A stretch of DNA of 64,000 nt from Paenibacillus sp. ACRRX. GTDB taxonomy: Bacteria > Bacillota > Bacilli > Paenibacillales > Paenibacillaceae. The DNA is taken from positions 62,001 to 126,000 of the forward strand of contig NZ_JAKRNK010000011.1 in the NCBI RefSeq assembly GCF_022346885.1, in the 5' to 3' direction. Below the pieces are notes generated by a model. The model was not told where the DNA came from. It ran no database searches and saw only the letters and a program-made list of their open reading frames with translations. Each line of letters starts with the position of its first letter. The first letter of the stretch is position 1. Positions 16,765-26,125 of this stretch are shown piece by piece. A program made the position numbers and the translations under genes.

Positions 16765-17790
16765 GTGAACATAGGCGAGGGAAAGAGAATGGACTTGGAT
16801 ACAACAACAGGTAAAAAGCCAGCTAGGAAGATGAAAAAATGGCTTAGCATTTTACTAAAAGTGTTAGCAGGATTAGGTATAGCAATCGTACTTTTTTTGG
16901 CCATTGTGTTTATCGTAAATATAATCAGTAACAAATCAGAAGAAGGAAAAATAAAACCCTATGGTCAGTTTGTAACCGTTGATGGGAAAAATATGAATGT
17001 ATTAATCCAAGGACAAGGCGAAGAAACAGTCGTGCTGATACCAGGTTTGGGAACAGGAACACCAGCACTCGATTTTAAGCCGCTAGTAGAACAGTTATCA
17101 CCATTTTACAAGGTCGCAGTGATTGAACCTTTTGGTTATGGATTAAGTGATGGAACCGAAAAAGAACGAAGCATTGAAAATATTGTAAGTGAAATTCATG
17201 AAGCTTTACAGAGCCTTAAAATTGACCGATATATTTTAATGGCTCACTCTATTTCGGGCATTTACGGACTAGATTATGTGAACAAATATGAACACGAAGT
17301 GAGTGCATTTGTCGGGATTGATAGCAGTGCTCCCAAGCAATACGGTGATAAGGTTGTTGAATCTCCAATATCAAATACAACAATTACGCTGCTCAAAAAA
17401 TCAGGTTTAGCCAGATTAATAATGAAACTAAGTGCTGACCCATATGCTAAAATACCAGTTGATGATGAAACAAAAGAACAAATGAGAATTCTTTCTTTCA
17501 AAAACTTCAGAAATCCCACCATTGTGAATGAAATAGAAAGTAGGTCTTCTAATTTTAAGGCAACTGAAAATTTAACATTCCCAAAAAACCTGCCTGTTAT
17601 ATTCTTTTTACAACCGGATAGTACAGGAATTGAAGGATGGTCAAAACTACATGAAGAGCAAGTAAAAGATTCTGTACTTGGAAAAGTGATGGCATTTGAA
17701 GGAACCCATTATTTACACCATACCAGATCAAAAGAAATCGTTGAAAATTTTAGAACGTTTATGGAAGAAGTAAAAAAGACAAGTAGATGA
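16765..17790 (+). CDS. membrane-anchored alpha/beta hydrolase, array copy 1
   Basis: A 341-residue protein with one N-terminal membrane span (SILLKVLAGLGIAIVLFLAI) that should leave the catalytic domain outside the cell. The fold signature is VVLIPGLGTGTPALDF with an oxyanion-type glycine, the nucleophile elbow is AHSISG (Ser162), and GTHYLHH near the C-terminus supplies the probable catalytic His. Start choice: in all five units with this promoter an AGGAG lies exactly 9 bp before one ATG or GTG, here GTG 16765; ATG 16759 is only 3 bp from the AGGAG. The substrate is unknown. It is closely related to the hydrolases at 18.0, 19.4 and 22.6 kb. Confidence 0.85.
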   Translation: MNIGEGKRMDLDTTTGKKPARKMKKWLSILLKVLAGLGIAIVLFLAIVFIVNIISNKSEEGKIKPYGQFVTVDGKNMNVLIQGQGEETVVLIPGLGTGTPALDFKPLVEQLSPFYKVAVIEPFGYGLSDGTEKERSIENIVSEIHEALQSLKIDRYILMAHSISGIYGLDYVNKYEHEVSAFVGIDSSAPKQYGDKVVESPISNTTITLLKKSGLARLIMKLSADPYAKIPVDDETKEQMRILSFKNFRNPTIVNEIESRSSNFKATENLTFPKNLPVIFFLQPDSTGIEGWSKLHEEQVKDSVLGKVMAFEGTHYLHHTRSKEIVENFRTFMEEVKKTSR

Positions 17791-17876
17791 ATTTTAAAAT
17801 GAAAGCTTGTTTGTAACTATTTGATGTAACAACATGCTGTCATTCGTTTTATCTTAACAAGGTCCTCGTATTATCC

Positions 17877-17929
17877 ATGCTGCGGCATCATGTGCAAGCT
17901 TCCTTGCATGTCATGTCGTAGCATTTTTT
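17877..17929 (+). terminator. terminator after hydrolase copy 1
   Basis: ATGCTGCGGCAT with an inner GTGCAAG pairs with CTTGCATG and ATGTCGTAGCAT around CTTC, then six T residues. It is recognisably derived from the same ancestor as 16597-16647. Confidence 0.85.
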
Positions 17930-17933
17930 GATC

Positions 17934-17988
17934 GTTCATATTCAGTTCATATTGTCGTCATGAGGAGTACATCTTTGTTGGTTAAACT
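17934..17988 (+). promoter_or_regulatory. array promoter 2 with three 11-bp-spaced hexamers
   Basis: TTCATA, TTCATA and GTCATG start at 17935, 17946 and 17957; the -10 box TAAACT begins at 17983, 49 bp from the first conserved base, exactly as in the other copies. Confidence 0.75.
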
Positions 17989-18047
17989 TTCATTAGTCGC
18001 ACCGTTAAGGTAACTGAATAAACAGATCAGGACAGGAGTAGATGAGA

Positions 18048-19028
18048 GTGACACAAACAGAGGAAAAGAAAATGGGGAATGGAACGAAATTTAAGAAAGT
18101 GCGCAGCATTTTACTTAAAATCATAGCAGCAATCGTTATCGTTATTGTTCTTTTTCTAGGGATTGTATACATCATGAATGTGATAAGTACGAATTCGGAG
18201 AAAAAACAAATAGAGCCCTATGGTCAGCATGTATCTGTAGACGGGAAAAATATGAACGTGCTCATTCAAGGAACAGGCGAAGAAACGATCGTGCTTCTGC
18301 CTGGTTTTGGAACAGCTACACCAATACTTGATTTTAAACTGCTTATCGATGAGTTGTCTCCATTTTACAAAGTTGTCGCGGTTGAGCCCTTCGGTTATGG
18401 GTTAAGTGATGAAACGGAAAAAGAGCGAACTACTGAGAATATCGTAGGTGAAGTTCATGAAGCGCTGCAGCAGCTTAATATTAACCGATATATACTTATG
18501 GGCCACTCCATTGCAGGCATTTACGGCATTGATTATGTGAGCAAATATCGAGATGAGGTAACTGCATTTGTCGGAATCGACAGCAGTGTTCCAACACAAC
18601 CAGGTATGGATGTCAAATTCCCATTAAAAAAATTAGAACTTCTCAAAAAATCAGGTCTCTTACGATTTGCTCTTCAATTCAGTGCTGACCCCTATAAAGG
18701 TCTGGCATTCGATGAAAAAACCGTAGAGCAAATGAATTTGATCACGAAACAAGTGAGTAACAATGACACAATGTTGAATGAAATGGATCATATTGGATCT
18801 AATTTTAAAGGTGCTCAAGGCTTAACATTCCCGAAAGACATTCCACTTCTTCTCTTTGTACAATCAAATAATGAAGCGAGAAAAGAATGGGTACCTTTGC
18901 ATGAGGAACAGGCCAAAGAATCGGCATATGGAAAAATAATCACCATGGTGGGATCGCATTATTTGCACCACACTCAATTCAAAGAAATTGCGGAGAATGT
19001 TAGAGCATATATGAAAGAAGTAAAGTAA
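18048..19028 (+). CDS. membrane-anchored alpha/beta hydrolase, array copy 2
   Basis: A 326-residue paralog of copy 1. The N-terminal anchor is KIIAAIVIVIVLFLGIVYIM, then a short polar stretch and the conserved PYGQHVSVDGKNMNVLIQG. The nucleophile elbow is GHSIAG (Ser154) and the C-terminal histidine lies in GSHYLHH. GTG 18048 lies 9 bp after AGGAG, matching the other copies; ATG 18042 is too close. The segment between the elbow and the C-terminal His (residues about 185-250, probable lid region) is the most divergent part between copies, which suggests different substrates. Confidence 0.85.
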   Translation: MTQTEEKKMGNGTKFKKVRSILLKIIAAIVIVIVLFLGIVYIMNVISTNSEKKQIEPYGQHVSVDGKNMNVLIQGTGEETIVLLPGFGTATPILDFKLLIDELSPFYKVVAVEPFGYGLSDETEKERTTENIVGEVHEALQQLNINRYILMGHSIAGIYGIDYVSKYRDEVTAFVGIDSSVPTQPGMDVKFPLKKLELLKKSGLLRFALQFSADPYKGLAFDEKTVEQMNLITKQVSNNDTMLNEMDHIGSNFKGAQGLTFPKDIPLLLFVQSNNEARKEWVPLHEEQAKESAYGKIITMVGSHYLHHTQFKEIAENVRAYMKEVK

Positions 19029-19083
19029 GTGTACGGAGAAAGACACAGCCACGACTTAGCAGATGTCCAATAAGTAATAGGGG

Positions 19084-19107
19084 AAACCGCCCGTCGGGGC
19101 GGTTTTT
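19084..19107 (+). terminator. terminator after hydrolase copy 2
   Basis: AAACCGCCC-GTCG-GGGCGGTTTTT is a compact GC-rich stem with a T run, 56 bp after the stop codon. Confidence 0.92.
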
Positions 19108-19237
19108 CATTGTGTGGTTGTACCCTATAAGATGTTATCACATGGTAGGACTGGATTGGCTAAGCACTTGCATGTTTTATATTAGGGCAGGCCTGTGCAA
19201 GCTTCATTGCATACGACGAAGTGGCATTTATTTTCTG

Positions 19238-19292
19238 GTTCATATTCGGTTCATATTGACGTCACGGGGAGTCCATCTTCACTCGTTACACT
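19238..19292 (+). promoter_or_regulatory. array promoter 3 with three 11-bp-spaced hexamers
   Basis: TTCATA, TTCATA and GTCACG start at 19239, 19250 and 19261; the -10 box TACACT is at 19287. Upstream (about 19195-19230) lies a decayed version of the CAAGCTTC hairpin found before copies 1 and 2. Confidence 0.75.
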
Positions 19293-19351
19293 TTCATACG
19301 TGGGGCTTTAAGCTTGGTTGAAAAAACAGATCAGGACAGGAGTAGATACGA

Positions 19352-20332
19352 ATGGTACAACAAGTGGGTATGAAAACGAGGAATCGAACGAGAACCAATA
19401 AAGTACGAAACATCTTTTTAATAGTCATTGGAGCAATCATAATAGCCATCGCACTTTTTCTAGCCATTGTGTATACAGTTAATCTTATATGTAATCAATC
19501 GGAATTAAAAAGATTAGAACCCTATGGTCAGCACGTAGCTGTAGACGGGAAAAATATGAATGTTCTAATTCAAGGAACAGGTGAAGAAACCGTGGTGCTC
19601 CTACCTGGTCTTGGAACAGCAGCACCCGCACTGGACTTTAAACCGATAATCGAAGAGCTATCACCCTTCTACAAAGTCGTCGTCGTTGAGCCTTTTGGTT
19701 ATGGGTTAAGTGATCTAACCGAAAAGGAGCGAACCACAGAGAATATCGTCCGTGAAATTCACGAAGCGTTACAGGGTCTTAACATTAAACGTTATATACT
19801 CATGGGCCACTCCATTTCAGGCGTTTATGGACTCGAATATGTGAATAAATATGAAAACGAGGTAAGTGCATTTGTCGGGCTCGATAGCAGCGTTCCCACG
19901 CTAACGGAAAAGGTTGAATCTTCACAATTAGAAATGGCTAAACTGTTCAAAAAATCAGGTCTCTCCAGATTGACCATAAAATTGGGGAAAGACCTTTTGG
20001 CTGAACTGCCCTATGATGATAAAACGAAAGAACAAATGAGAATCCTTATGCACAAAAACATATTTAATTCCAACCTTTTAAATGAAATTGAACATATGTA
20101 TTCTAATTTTAAAGCAGCTGAAAGCGTCTCATTCCCGAAAAATCTTCCCGTTATTTTCTTTGTCCAAGCGAATCATCCCGTTACGGATCAATGGATACCG
20201 GAGCATGAAGCGCAATTAAAAAATTCTGTACATGGAAAAATGATGCTGTTTGAAGCAGATCATTACATCCATCGTACCAAAGCCAAAGAAATTACAGAGA
20301 ATTTGAGAGAATTTATGAAAGAAATAAATTAA
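19352..20332 (+). CDS. membrane-anchored alpha/beta hydrolase, array copy 3
   Basis: A 326-residue paralog with an N-terminal membrane anchor (IFLIVIGAIIIAIALFLAIV), the elbow GHSISG (Ser154) and a late ADHYIHRTKAKEI segment where the histidine is kept but the surrounding HH becomes IH. ATG 19352 lies 9 bp after AGGAG. This copy shows that the conserved start position in the family is the one aligned here, since no other ATG precedes it. No terminator was found before the next promoter only 9 bp downstream, so read-through into the serine hydrolase unit is possible. Confidence 0.85.
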   Translation: MVQQVGMKTRNRTRTNKVRNIFLIVIGAIIIAIALFLAIVYTVNLICNQSELKRLEPYGQHVAVDGKNMNVLIQGTGEETVVLLPGLGTAAPALDFKPIIEELSPFYKVVVVEPFGYGLSDLTEKERTTENIVREIHEALQGLNIKRYILMGHSISGVYGLEYVNKYENEVSAFVGLDSSVPTLTEKVESSQLEMAKLFKKSGLSRLTIKLGKDLLAELPYDDKTKEQMRILMHKNIFNSNLLNEIEHMYSNFKAAESVSFPKNLPVIFFVQANHPVTDQWIPEHEAQLKNSVHGKMMLFEADHYIHRTKAKEITENLREFMKEIN

Positions 20333-20340
20333 GTTATCTT

Positions 20341-20395
20341 GTTCATACTCCATTCATATTGTCGTCATGGGGAGTACATCTTCGTTGTATAGACT
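20341..20395 (+). promoter_or_regulatory. array promoter 4 with three 11-bp-spaced hexamers
   Basis: TTCATA, TTCATA and GTCATG start at 20342, 20353 and 20364; the -10 box TAGACT is at 20390. This copy drives a serine hydrolase plus the fourth alpha/beta hydrolase. Confidence 0.75.
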
Positions 20396-20453
20396 AGGTT
20401 TAATGGCTAGTTTAAAGTAGCCATTAAACCGATGAAGGCAGGAGAAGATGCGC

Positions 20454-22577
20454 ATGAAACGAAGTGAGGTAATGAACAAGAGAGTGGGTACGAGAATAGC
20501 TAAAAAACGAACTTCAATTGCTGCTTTTACGCTGATACTAACCATGTTAGCTCCGATGTCAGCAATGGCCGCTCCGGCTACGAGTAGCAGCACTCTTACC
20601 TATGATGCAACAAAGAAAATAGCTGCTGAGAAAGCCAAAATACTAACCGAAACTTACGGTACTACGAGTCTGCAATATGCACTTATTGATAAAGGAGAGA
20701 TTGTGGTCTCCGGGCAGGCTGGCAAAAACGACATAAAAGGAAATGTACCACTTACTTCCGATACGGTGTATGGTATAGGCTCAACTAGCAAAATGGTACT
20801 TACAGCGTCTGTTATGAAACTTGTTGATGAGGGCAAAGTCGATTTGGATGTTCCACTTGTGAACTACATACATGACTTTAAGATGAAAGATATTCGTTAC
20901 AAGCAGATTACACCACGCATGCTGTTGAATCATTCCTCTGGTCTGCTCGGTACCTCGGGCCATAATGCTACATTATATGGGGATAATGATACTTACTCAC
21001 ATGATACTTTTTTAGAGCAATTGGCGACTCAAAACTTAAAGGCAGATCCAGGAGCATACTCCGTATATTGTAACGATGGTTTTACGCTGGCTGAGATTCT
21101 GGTAGAGCGAGTTAGCGGCATGGGCTTTACTGCATTCATTCACAAATATGTTACTGAGCCTCTGGGCATGGACCATACCAAAACACCACAGGATTTTTTG
21201 GATCCATCGAAAATGGCTGGGATCTATTCCCCTCTGTATAAGGGACAGCTTCCAAAAGAAAATTATAACATCATTGCTACTGGAGGCATCTACTCTACAG
21301 CTGAAGATCTCGTCAAATTCTCGCAAATCTTCACGGGTCAGGTCGATGGGATTCTTTCTAGCAAGTCAGTAGAAGTTATGGCCCAAGAAGAATTTAAAAG
21401 AGGCATGTGGTCAGAAGATAGCGATACATCTATTTCTTACGGGTTAGGGTGGGATAGTGTGAACTTGTTCCCATTTAACGAATACGGCATCAAGGCGGTT
21501 ACAAAGGGGGGAGATACCATATCGTATCACTCATCATTAGTGGTGCTTCCGGATTACAACATGGCTGCAGCGGTTACCTCTTCAGGTGGTTCAAGCGCAA
21601 CTGATCAACTTATTGCGAGTGAACTGCTGCTCAGCGCACTTCAGGAGAAGGATCTTATTAAAGAACGGAAGCCGGAGAAGTCATATGGCGTACCTATAAA
21701 GGCAGATATGCCAAAGGAAACGTCCCAGTATGCAGGTATTTATAGTGGTGGTTCAGGTAAGCTAATGAAGGTGGAACTGAATGCTGCCGAACAATTGTCG
21801 GTAACCACACTTACCTCTCCAAACAGCCCTGATCAAAAGTATACGTATACGGCTGATGGTTCTTTTGTAAACGATAAAGGCACAGAAAAATTGAAATTTG
21901 TTGTGGAGAAAAATGGGCGCGCCTATTTGTGGTCCCGTTCCTATTTATCTGTACCGGGGCTTGGACAGTTAGCTTTCTCAGAATATAAGGCAGAGAAACT
22001 TGAAGTGAGTGAATTATCTCAGGAGATTAACGCTTCATGGGAAAAGCGTGAAGGCCAAAAATATTACTTGATGAATGAGAAATATACATCAACGTTCTAT
22101 CTTAATGTTACACCAATCATACCTATTCATTTCCTAAAAGAGGTTCCGGGCTTTGTCTCGAATCATAAAATTATTGGAGCAAACGAAGCGGTTAACCAAC
22201 TGCAAATCCCTGGCATGGCAGGTCGTGACACGAAGGAAATCAATTTCTTTACTAAGAATGGATTAGAGTATTTTACGGCAGGAGGGAGCATATACGCTGG
22301 TGAGGAGCTTGTAAAACCGCTCCATACGGGTACTCAATCGTCGACAACGATCCAAGCGGACGGCTATGCCAGATGGTATTCAGTGCCTGCGGCTGCCAAA
22401 GGAAAGGTTATGGCAGTTACAATGCCTTCAAATGGCGCCTTTGCTGTCTATAATCAGGCTGGTATTTGTGTGAACCATACTGTTGTCAGCGGTAATAATC
22501 AGGTCGTATTACCGGAGAATGGTAGCATTGTATTTGCAGGTGAGATTGGCTCCAAATTTGAGATTACATTGAAATAA
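20454..22577 (+). CDS. secreted serine hydrolase of the class C beta-lactamase/penicillin-binding fold, copy 1
   Basis: A 707-residue exported protein. The signal peptide (about residues 1-40) ends in PMSAMAAPA. The catalytic domain (about 50-400) has S-x-x-K at Ser110-Lys113 (GSTSKM), Y-x-N at Tyr205-Asn207 (VYCNDG) and a KGGDT segment in the place of the third motif, the layout of MEROPS family S12. The C-terminal 250 residues are a beta-rich extension ending in a PPC-like module with WYSV and [11 protein letters not shown] 20454 lies 9 bp after AGGAG. Whether it acts as a D-peptidase, esterase or beta-lactamase is not decidable from sequence. The downstream alpha/beta hydrolase is 54 bp away. 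Confidence 0.88.
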   Translation: MKRSEVMNKRVGTRIAKKRTSIAAFTLILTMLAPMSAMAAPATSSSTLTYDATKKIAAEKAKILTETYGTTSLQYALIDKGEIVVSGQAGKNDIKGNVPLTSDTVYGIGSTSKMVLTASVMKLVDEGKVDLDVPLVNYIHDFKMKDIRYKQITPRMLLNHSSGLLGTSGHNATLYGDNDTYSHDTFLEQLATQNLKADPGAYSVYCNDGFTLAEILVERVSGMGFTAFIHKYVTEPLGMDHTKTPQDFLDPSKMAGIYSPLYKGQLPKENYNIIATGGIYSTAEDLVKFSQIFTGQVDGILSSKSVEVMAQEEFKRGMWSEDSDTSISYGLGWDSVNLFPFNEYGIKAVTKGGDTISYHSSLVVLPDYNMAAAVTSSGGSSATDQLIASELLLSALQEKDLIKERKPEKSYGVPIKADMPKETSQYAGIYSGGSGKLMKVELNAAEQLSVTTLTSPNSPDQKYTYTADGSFVNDKGTEKLKFVVEKNGRAYLWSRSYLSVPGLGQLAFSEYKAEKLEVSELSQEINASWEKREGQKYYLMNEKYTSTFYLNVTPIIPIHFLKEVPGFVSNHKIIGANEAVNQLQIPGMAGRDTKEINFFTKNGLEYFTAGGSIYAGEELVKPLHTGTQSSTTIQADGYARWYSVPAAAKGKVMAVTMPSNGAFAVYNQAGICVNHTVVSGNNQVVLPENGSIVFAGEIGSKFEITLK

Positions 22578-22631
22578 TAAATTTGGGCTTGTCTACGATG
22601 CAGTTACATAAGGCCATTTGAAAGGTAGAAA

Positions 22632-23567
22632 ATGATGAAAAAAGTATTTATCATGATGCTCAAAATATTAGCAGTCATCGTTATCGTTATAACACTATTT
22701 ATTGCCATTGTTTATATCGTTAATATCGTCAACAACAAATCGGAGCAAGGAAAAATAAAATCCTATGGTCAGTCTGTAGCTGTTGATGGGAAAAATATGA
22801 ATGTTTTGATTCAAGGAAAAGGCGAAGAAACTGTGGTGCTGCTACCAGGGTATGGAACAGCAGCACCAGCGCTTGATTTTGAACCGCTAGTGAAAGAGTT
22901 ATCTCCTTATTACAAGGTTGTCGTCGTCGAGCCTTTTGGATATGGGCTAAGTGATGTAACGGAAAAGGAACGAACCATAGAAAATATGGTAGATGAAATT
23001 CATGAAGCATTGAAGAGTCTAGACATCGACCGATATATTCTAATGGGTCACTCAATTGCGGGCATTTATGGCTTGGATTATGTGAACAAATATCCAAACG
23101 AGGTGAGTGCATTTGTCGGGATCGATAGCAGTGTTCCAACGCAAGGCGGTACGGAAGATCCATTTCCATCAGGAGCATATAAACTGCTCAAAAAATCAGG
23201 TTTTTCCCGGTTGTTCATGAAACTGAGCTCCGACCAAATGGTTGTACCAATCGTAGATGATGAAACTAGAGAACAAATCAGAATCCTTACGCTCAAAAAC
23301 ATGTTTAATCCGAACGTACTAAGTGAAGGCGAACATTTTAGCCCTAATTTCAAAGCTGCTGAAAACTTGACCTTCCCGAAAAATCTGCCAGTTATTTTCT
23401 TTTTACAAGCGAATGATACCGAAACAAAAGGTTGGATACCACTGCACGAAAAGCAAATCAAAGATTCTGTACATGGAAAAGTGATGACATTCGAAGGTGG
23501 ACATTATTTACACCATACCAGATCCAAGGAAATCGTCCAAAACTTTAGGAAGTTTATGAAAGAATAA
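22632..23567 (+). CDS. membrane-anchored alpha/beta hydrolase, array copy 4
   Basis: A 311-residue paralog: anchor ILAVIVIVITLFIAIVYIV, fold motif VVLLPGYGTAAPALDF, elbow GHSIAG (Ser141) and late GGHYLHH. It is the only copy without its own 11-bp-spaced promoter, lying 54 bp downstream of the serine hydrolase and so very probably co-transcribed with it. A start at ATG 22632 or the adjacent ATG 22635 is equally possible after AAAGG. The N-terminus is shorter than in copies 1-3, lacking the polar cytoplasmic tail. Confidence 0.85.
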   Translation: MMKKVFIMMLKILAVIVIVITLFIAIVYIVNIVNNKSEQGKIKSYGQSVAVDGKNMNVLIQGKGEETVVLLPGYGTAAPALDFEPLVKELSPYYKVVVVEPFGYGLSDVTEKERTIENMVDEIHEALKSLDIDRYILMGHSIAGIYGLDYVNKYPNEVSAFVGIDSSVPTQGGTEDPFPSGAYKLLKKSGFSRLFMKLSSDQMVVPIVDDETREQIRILTLKNMFNPNVLSEGEHFSPNFKAAENLTFPKNLPVIFFLQANDTETKGWIPLHEKQIKDSVHGKVMTFEGGHYLHHTRSKEIVQNFRKFMKE

Positions 23568-23583
23568 TATGCGCATAAGGAAT

Positions 23584-23612
23584 AAAAAACCGTCATATTT
23601 GACGGTTTTTTT
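23584..23612 (+). terminator. terminator after the serine hydrolase/hydrolase pair
   Basis: AAAAACCGTCATATTTGACGG followed by seven T residues. Confidence 0.9.
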
Positions 23613-23667
23613 GTTTGTCATAGCGAGCCTGCCAGAGATTCATAGGTATGCCGTATTATTTTTGCTT

Positions 23668-23722
23668 GTTCATACTCCGTTCATAATGGCGTCACGAAGA
23701 GTACATCTTCATTGGATAAAAT
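23668..23722 (+). promoter_or_regulatory. array promoter 5 with three 11-bp-spaced hexamers
   Basis: TTCATA, TTCATA and GTCACG start at 23669, 23680 and 23691; the -10 box TAAAAT is at 23717, again 49 bp from the first conserved base. Confidence 0.75.
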
Positions 23723-23780
23723 TTCTTTAACGGTCCGTTAAAGTAGCCCAATCCACAGAAGATGACAGGAGATGATAAAG

Positions 23781-25904
23781 GTGAAACCAAGAGAAATAAC
23801 AAATATGAGTATAGGTACGAGAACAGGTAGAAAACGAATTTCAATCGTCGCTTTAACCCTCGTGTTAACGATGCTTGCTCCAATGTCTGCAATGGCCGCA
23901 ACGGCCACTAATAACAGCGCTAAACTTCCTTTTGATGCGTCTAAAAAAGTAGCTGTTGAGAAAGCCAAGGTACTTATAGAATCTTACGGTACGACAAGTC
24001 TTCAATATGCGCTCATCGCTGATGGAGAGATTGTCATTTCAGGACATGCTGGGAAAAATGACATAAAGGACAATACACCACTCACTTCAAATACGATTTA
24101 TGGCATAGGTTCTACGAGCAAAATGGTGCTCACAGCGGCTGTAATGAAGCTTGTAGACGATGGAAAGATAGATTTAGATGAACCTGTTGTGAAATATATA
24201 ACTGATTTTAGAATGAAAGATGACCGTTACAAACAAATAACACCACGTATGCTGCTAAATCATTCTTCTGGTCTTCAAGGAACTACGTCAAATAACATTT
24301 TTTTACACGACGATAATGATACTTATGCACACGATACTTTGTTAGAGCAACTGGCGACTCAAAACTTAAAGGCAGATCCAGGAGCGTACTCGGTATATTG
24401 TAACGATGGATTTACGTTAGCCGAGATTCTAGTAGAGCGAGTTAGTGGCATGGGATTTACGGCATTTATACACAAGTATTTGACAGGACCTCTGGAAATG
24501 AACCATACAAAAACACCGCAGGACCTCGTGGATCCAACACAACAGGCCGGGATCTATTTTCCTGCCTATAAGGGACAGATTCCAAGAGAGAGTACGAACA
24601 CAATTGCGTCGGGTGGCATTTCTTCAACAGCTGAGGATCTCGTTAAATTCTCACAAATATTCACGGGACAGGTTGATCATATTCTTTCTAGTAAGTCGGT
24701 AGAAGCTATGGCACAAGATGAGTACAAAAGAGGCATGTGGCCGCAGGAAGCTGATCCGTCCCTCGTCGCATACGGGCTAGGTTGGGATAGTGTGCGCTTG
24801 TTCCCATTTAACGAATACGGCATTAAGGCACTTTCGAAAGGAGGAGATACGGTATCCTACCATTCATCATTAGTAGTGCTCCCAGAATACAACATGGCTG
24901 CAGCCGTCGTCTCTTCAGGTGGTCAAAGCATACTAGATCAAATGTTAGCAAATGAAGTACTGCTTAGTGCACTTCAAGAAAAGGGTGTTATTCATGAGCG
25001 GAAACAAGAAAAGCTGCATAACTTATCTATAAAAGCAGACATGCCCCAGGAATTATCTCAGCACGCGGGTATTTATGGTGGCGTGTCAGGTGCCCTAACG
25101 AAGGTAGAAATAAACCCATCGGGCGATTTGTCTGTAACCACAGTGAAAGCTCCGAATAATCCTGCCCAAACGTATACGTATAAGGCAGACGGTTCTTTTG
25201 TGAACGATAAAGGCACAGAAAAAATAAAATTTGTTGTTGAGAAAAATGGGCGTACCTACTTGTGGTCCAGCTTATATATAACTTTACCAGGGCTTTCACA
25301 GACGGCTTTAATAGAGTATAAAGCTGAGAAGCTCGAAGCTAATGTATTATCAAAAGACGTAGCTGCCGCATGGGAGAAACGTGAAGGTAAAACATTTTAT
25401 GTGGTAAATGAGAAATATACATCGATGCTCTATACTAAATCTGCACCAACTGTAACCATTGATATGGGTGTTCCAGGGTATTTCTTAACGAATAAAATTA
25501 TTGGGGCAGACAAAGCCGTGAATGGGCTGCAAGTTCCTGGCTCAGCTGGCCGAGATACGATGGATATCAATTTCTTTAAGAAAGATGGATCAGAGTATGT
25601 TACGGCAGCGGGTTATGTATACACTAATGAAGATCATTTCAAATCGCTTTATTCTGGGAAGGAATCTACAACAACGATCAAAGACGACGGCTATGCCAAA
25701 TGGTATTCCGTGTCTGCAGCTTCCATAGGAAAAACCATGACGGTTAAGATGCCTAAGAATAGCTCCTTTGCTGTCTATGATCAAGCAGGAATTTGCATCA
25801 ACAACACTGTGGTTAGCGGTAAGGATCAAGTCATATTACCGGAGAATGGTAAGATCGTTTTTGCAGGAGAAGTTGGCTCTAAATTTGAGATTTCATTAAA
25901 ATAA
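23781..25904 (+). CDS. secreted serine hydrolase of the class C beta-lactamase/penicillin-binding fold, copy 2
   Basis: A 707-residue, full-length paralog of the protein at 20.5 kb. The signal peptide ends near [10 protein letters not shown]-x-x-K is Ser111-Lys114 (GSTSKM), Y-x-N is in VYCNDG, and [13 protein letters not shown] follows. The C-terminal extension ends with [15 protein letters not shown] and FAVYDQAG. Start GTG 23781 is 9 bp after AGGAG; ATG 23772 overlaps that ribosome site and is unlikely. Several stretches are nearly base-identical to copy 1, for instance around the Y-x-N motif, which indicates recent duplication or gene conversion. A strong terminator follows. Confidence 0.88.
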   Translation: MKPREITNMSIGTRTGRKRISIVALTLVLTMLAPMSAMAATATNNSAKLPFDASKKVAVEKAKVLIESYGTTSLQYALIADGEIVISGHAGKNDIKDNTPLTSNTIYGIGSTSKMVLTAAVMKLVDDGKIDLDEPVVKYITDFRMKDDRYKQITPRMLLNHSSGLQGTTSNNIFLHDDNDTYAHDTLLEQLATQNLKADPGAYSVYCNDGFTLAEILVERVSGMGFTAFIHKYLTGPLEMNHTKTPQDLVDPTQQAGIYFPAYKGQIPRESTNTIASGGISSTAEDLVKFSQIFTGQVDHILSSKSVEAMAQDEYKRGMWPQEADPSLVAYGLGWDSVRLFPFNEYGIKALSKGGDTVSYHSSLVVLPEYNMAAAVVSSGGQSILDQMLANEVLLSALQEKGVIHERKQEKLHNLSIKADMPQELSQHAGIYGGVSGALTKVEINPSGDLSVTTVKAPNNPAQTYTYKADGSFVNDKGTEKIKFVVEKNGRTYLWSSLYITLPGLSQTALIEYKAEKLEANVLSKDVAAAWEKREGKTFYVVNEKYTSMLYTKSAPTVTIDMGVPGYFLTNKIIGADKAVNGLQVPGSAGRDTMDINFFKKDGSEYVTAAGYVYTNEDHFKSLYSGKESTTTIKDDGYAKWYSVSAASIGKTMTVKMPKNSSFAVYDQAGICINNTVVSGKDQVILPENGKIVFAGEVGSKFEISLK

Positions 25905-25926
25905 TAAATATGGACTTATCTAAGAG

Positions 25927-25983
25927 GCTGTCTCATAAGGTCTTTGTTGACCTTATGAGACAGCACTTTTTTTGTACGGCCGC
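25927..25983 (+). terminator. strong terminator closing the hydrolase array
   Basis: GCTGTCTCATAAGGTC pairs perfectly with GACCTTATGAGACAGC around TTTGTT, followed after AC by a long T run. The 16-bp perfect stem is unusually long and could also be the end of a lost mobile element, but nothing else supports that. Confidence 0.85.
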
Positions 25984-26041
25984 AGAGGGGAGTTTAGCGG
26001 AAGATCGATATCCCAAACATCAACGCTGGTTTCTAAATATT

Positions 26042-26077
26042 AAACGCCAATTGGATGAGAGAATCCAATTGGCGTTT
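26042..26077. terminator. hairpin between convergent genes
   Basis: AAACGCCAATTGGAT and ATCCAATTGGCGTTT form a perfect 15-bp stem with a 6-base loop. It lies 49 bp downstream of the minus-strand discoidin gene and may stop transcripts from both sides. Confidence 0.75.
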
Positions 26078-26125
26078 TGTGTTTCATTTCTATTTATAAA
26101 ATGTGAATATTACTATTCAATCTTG

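Noticed and set aside
25927..26077. Insertion sequence ends
   Set aside because: Both long stems look like transposon ends, but no transposase, remnant or target duplication is visible; terminators explain them.
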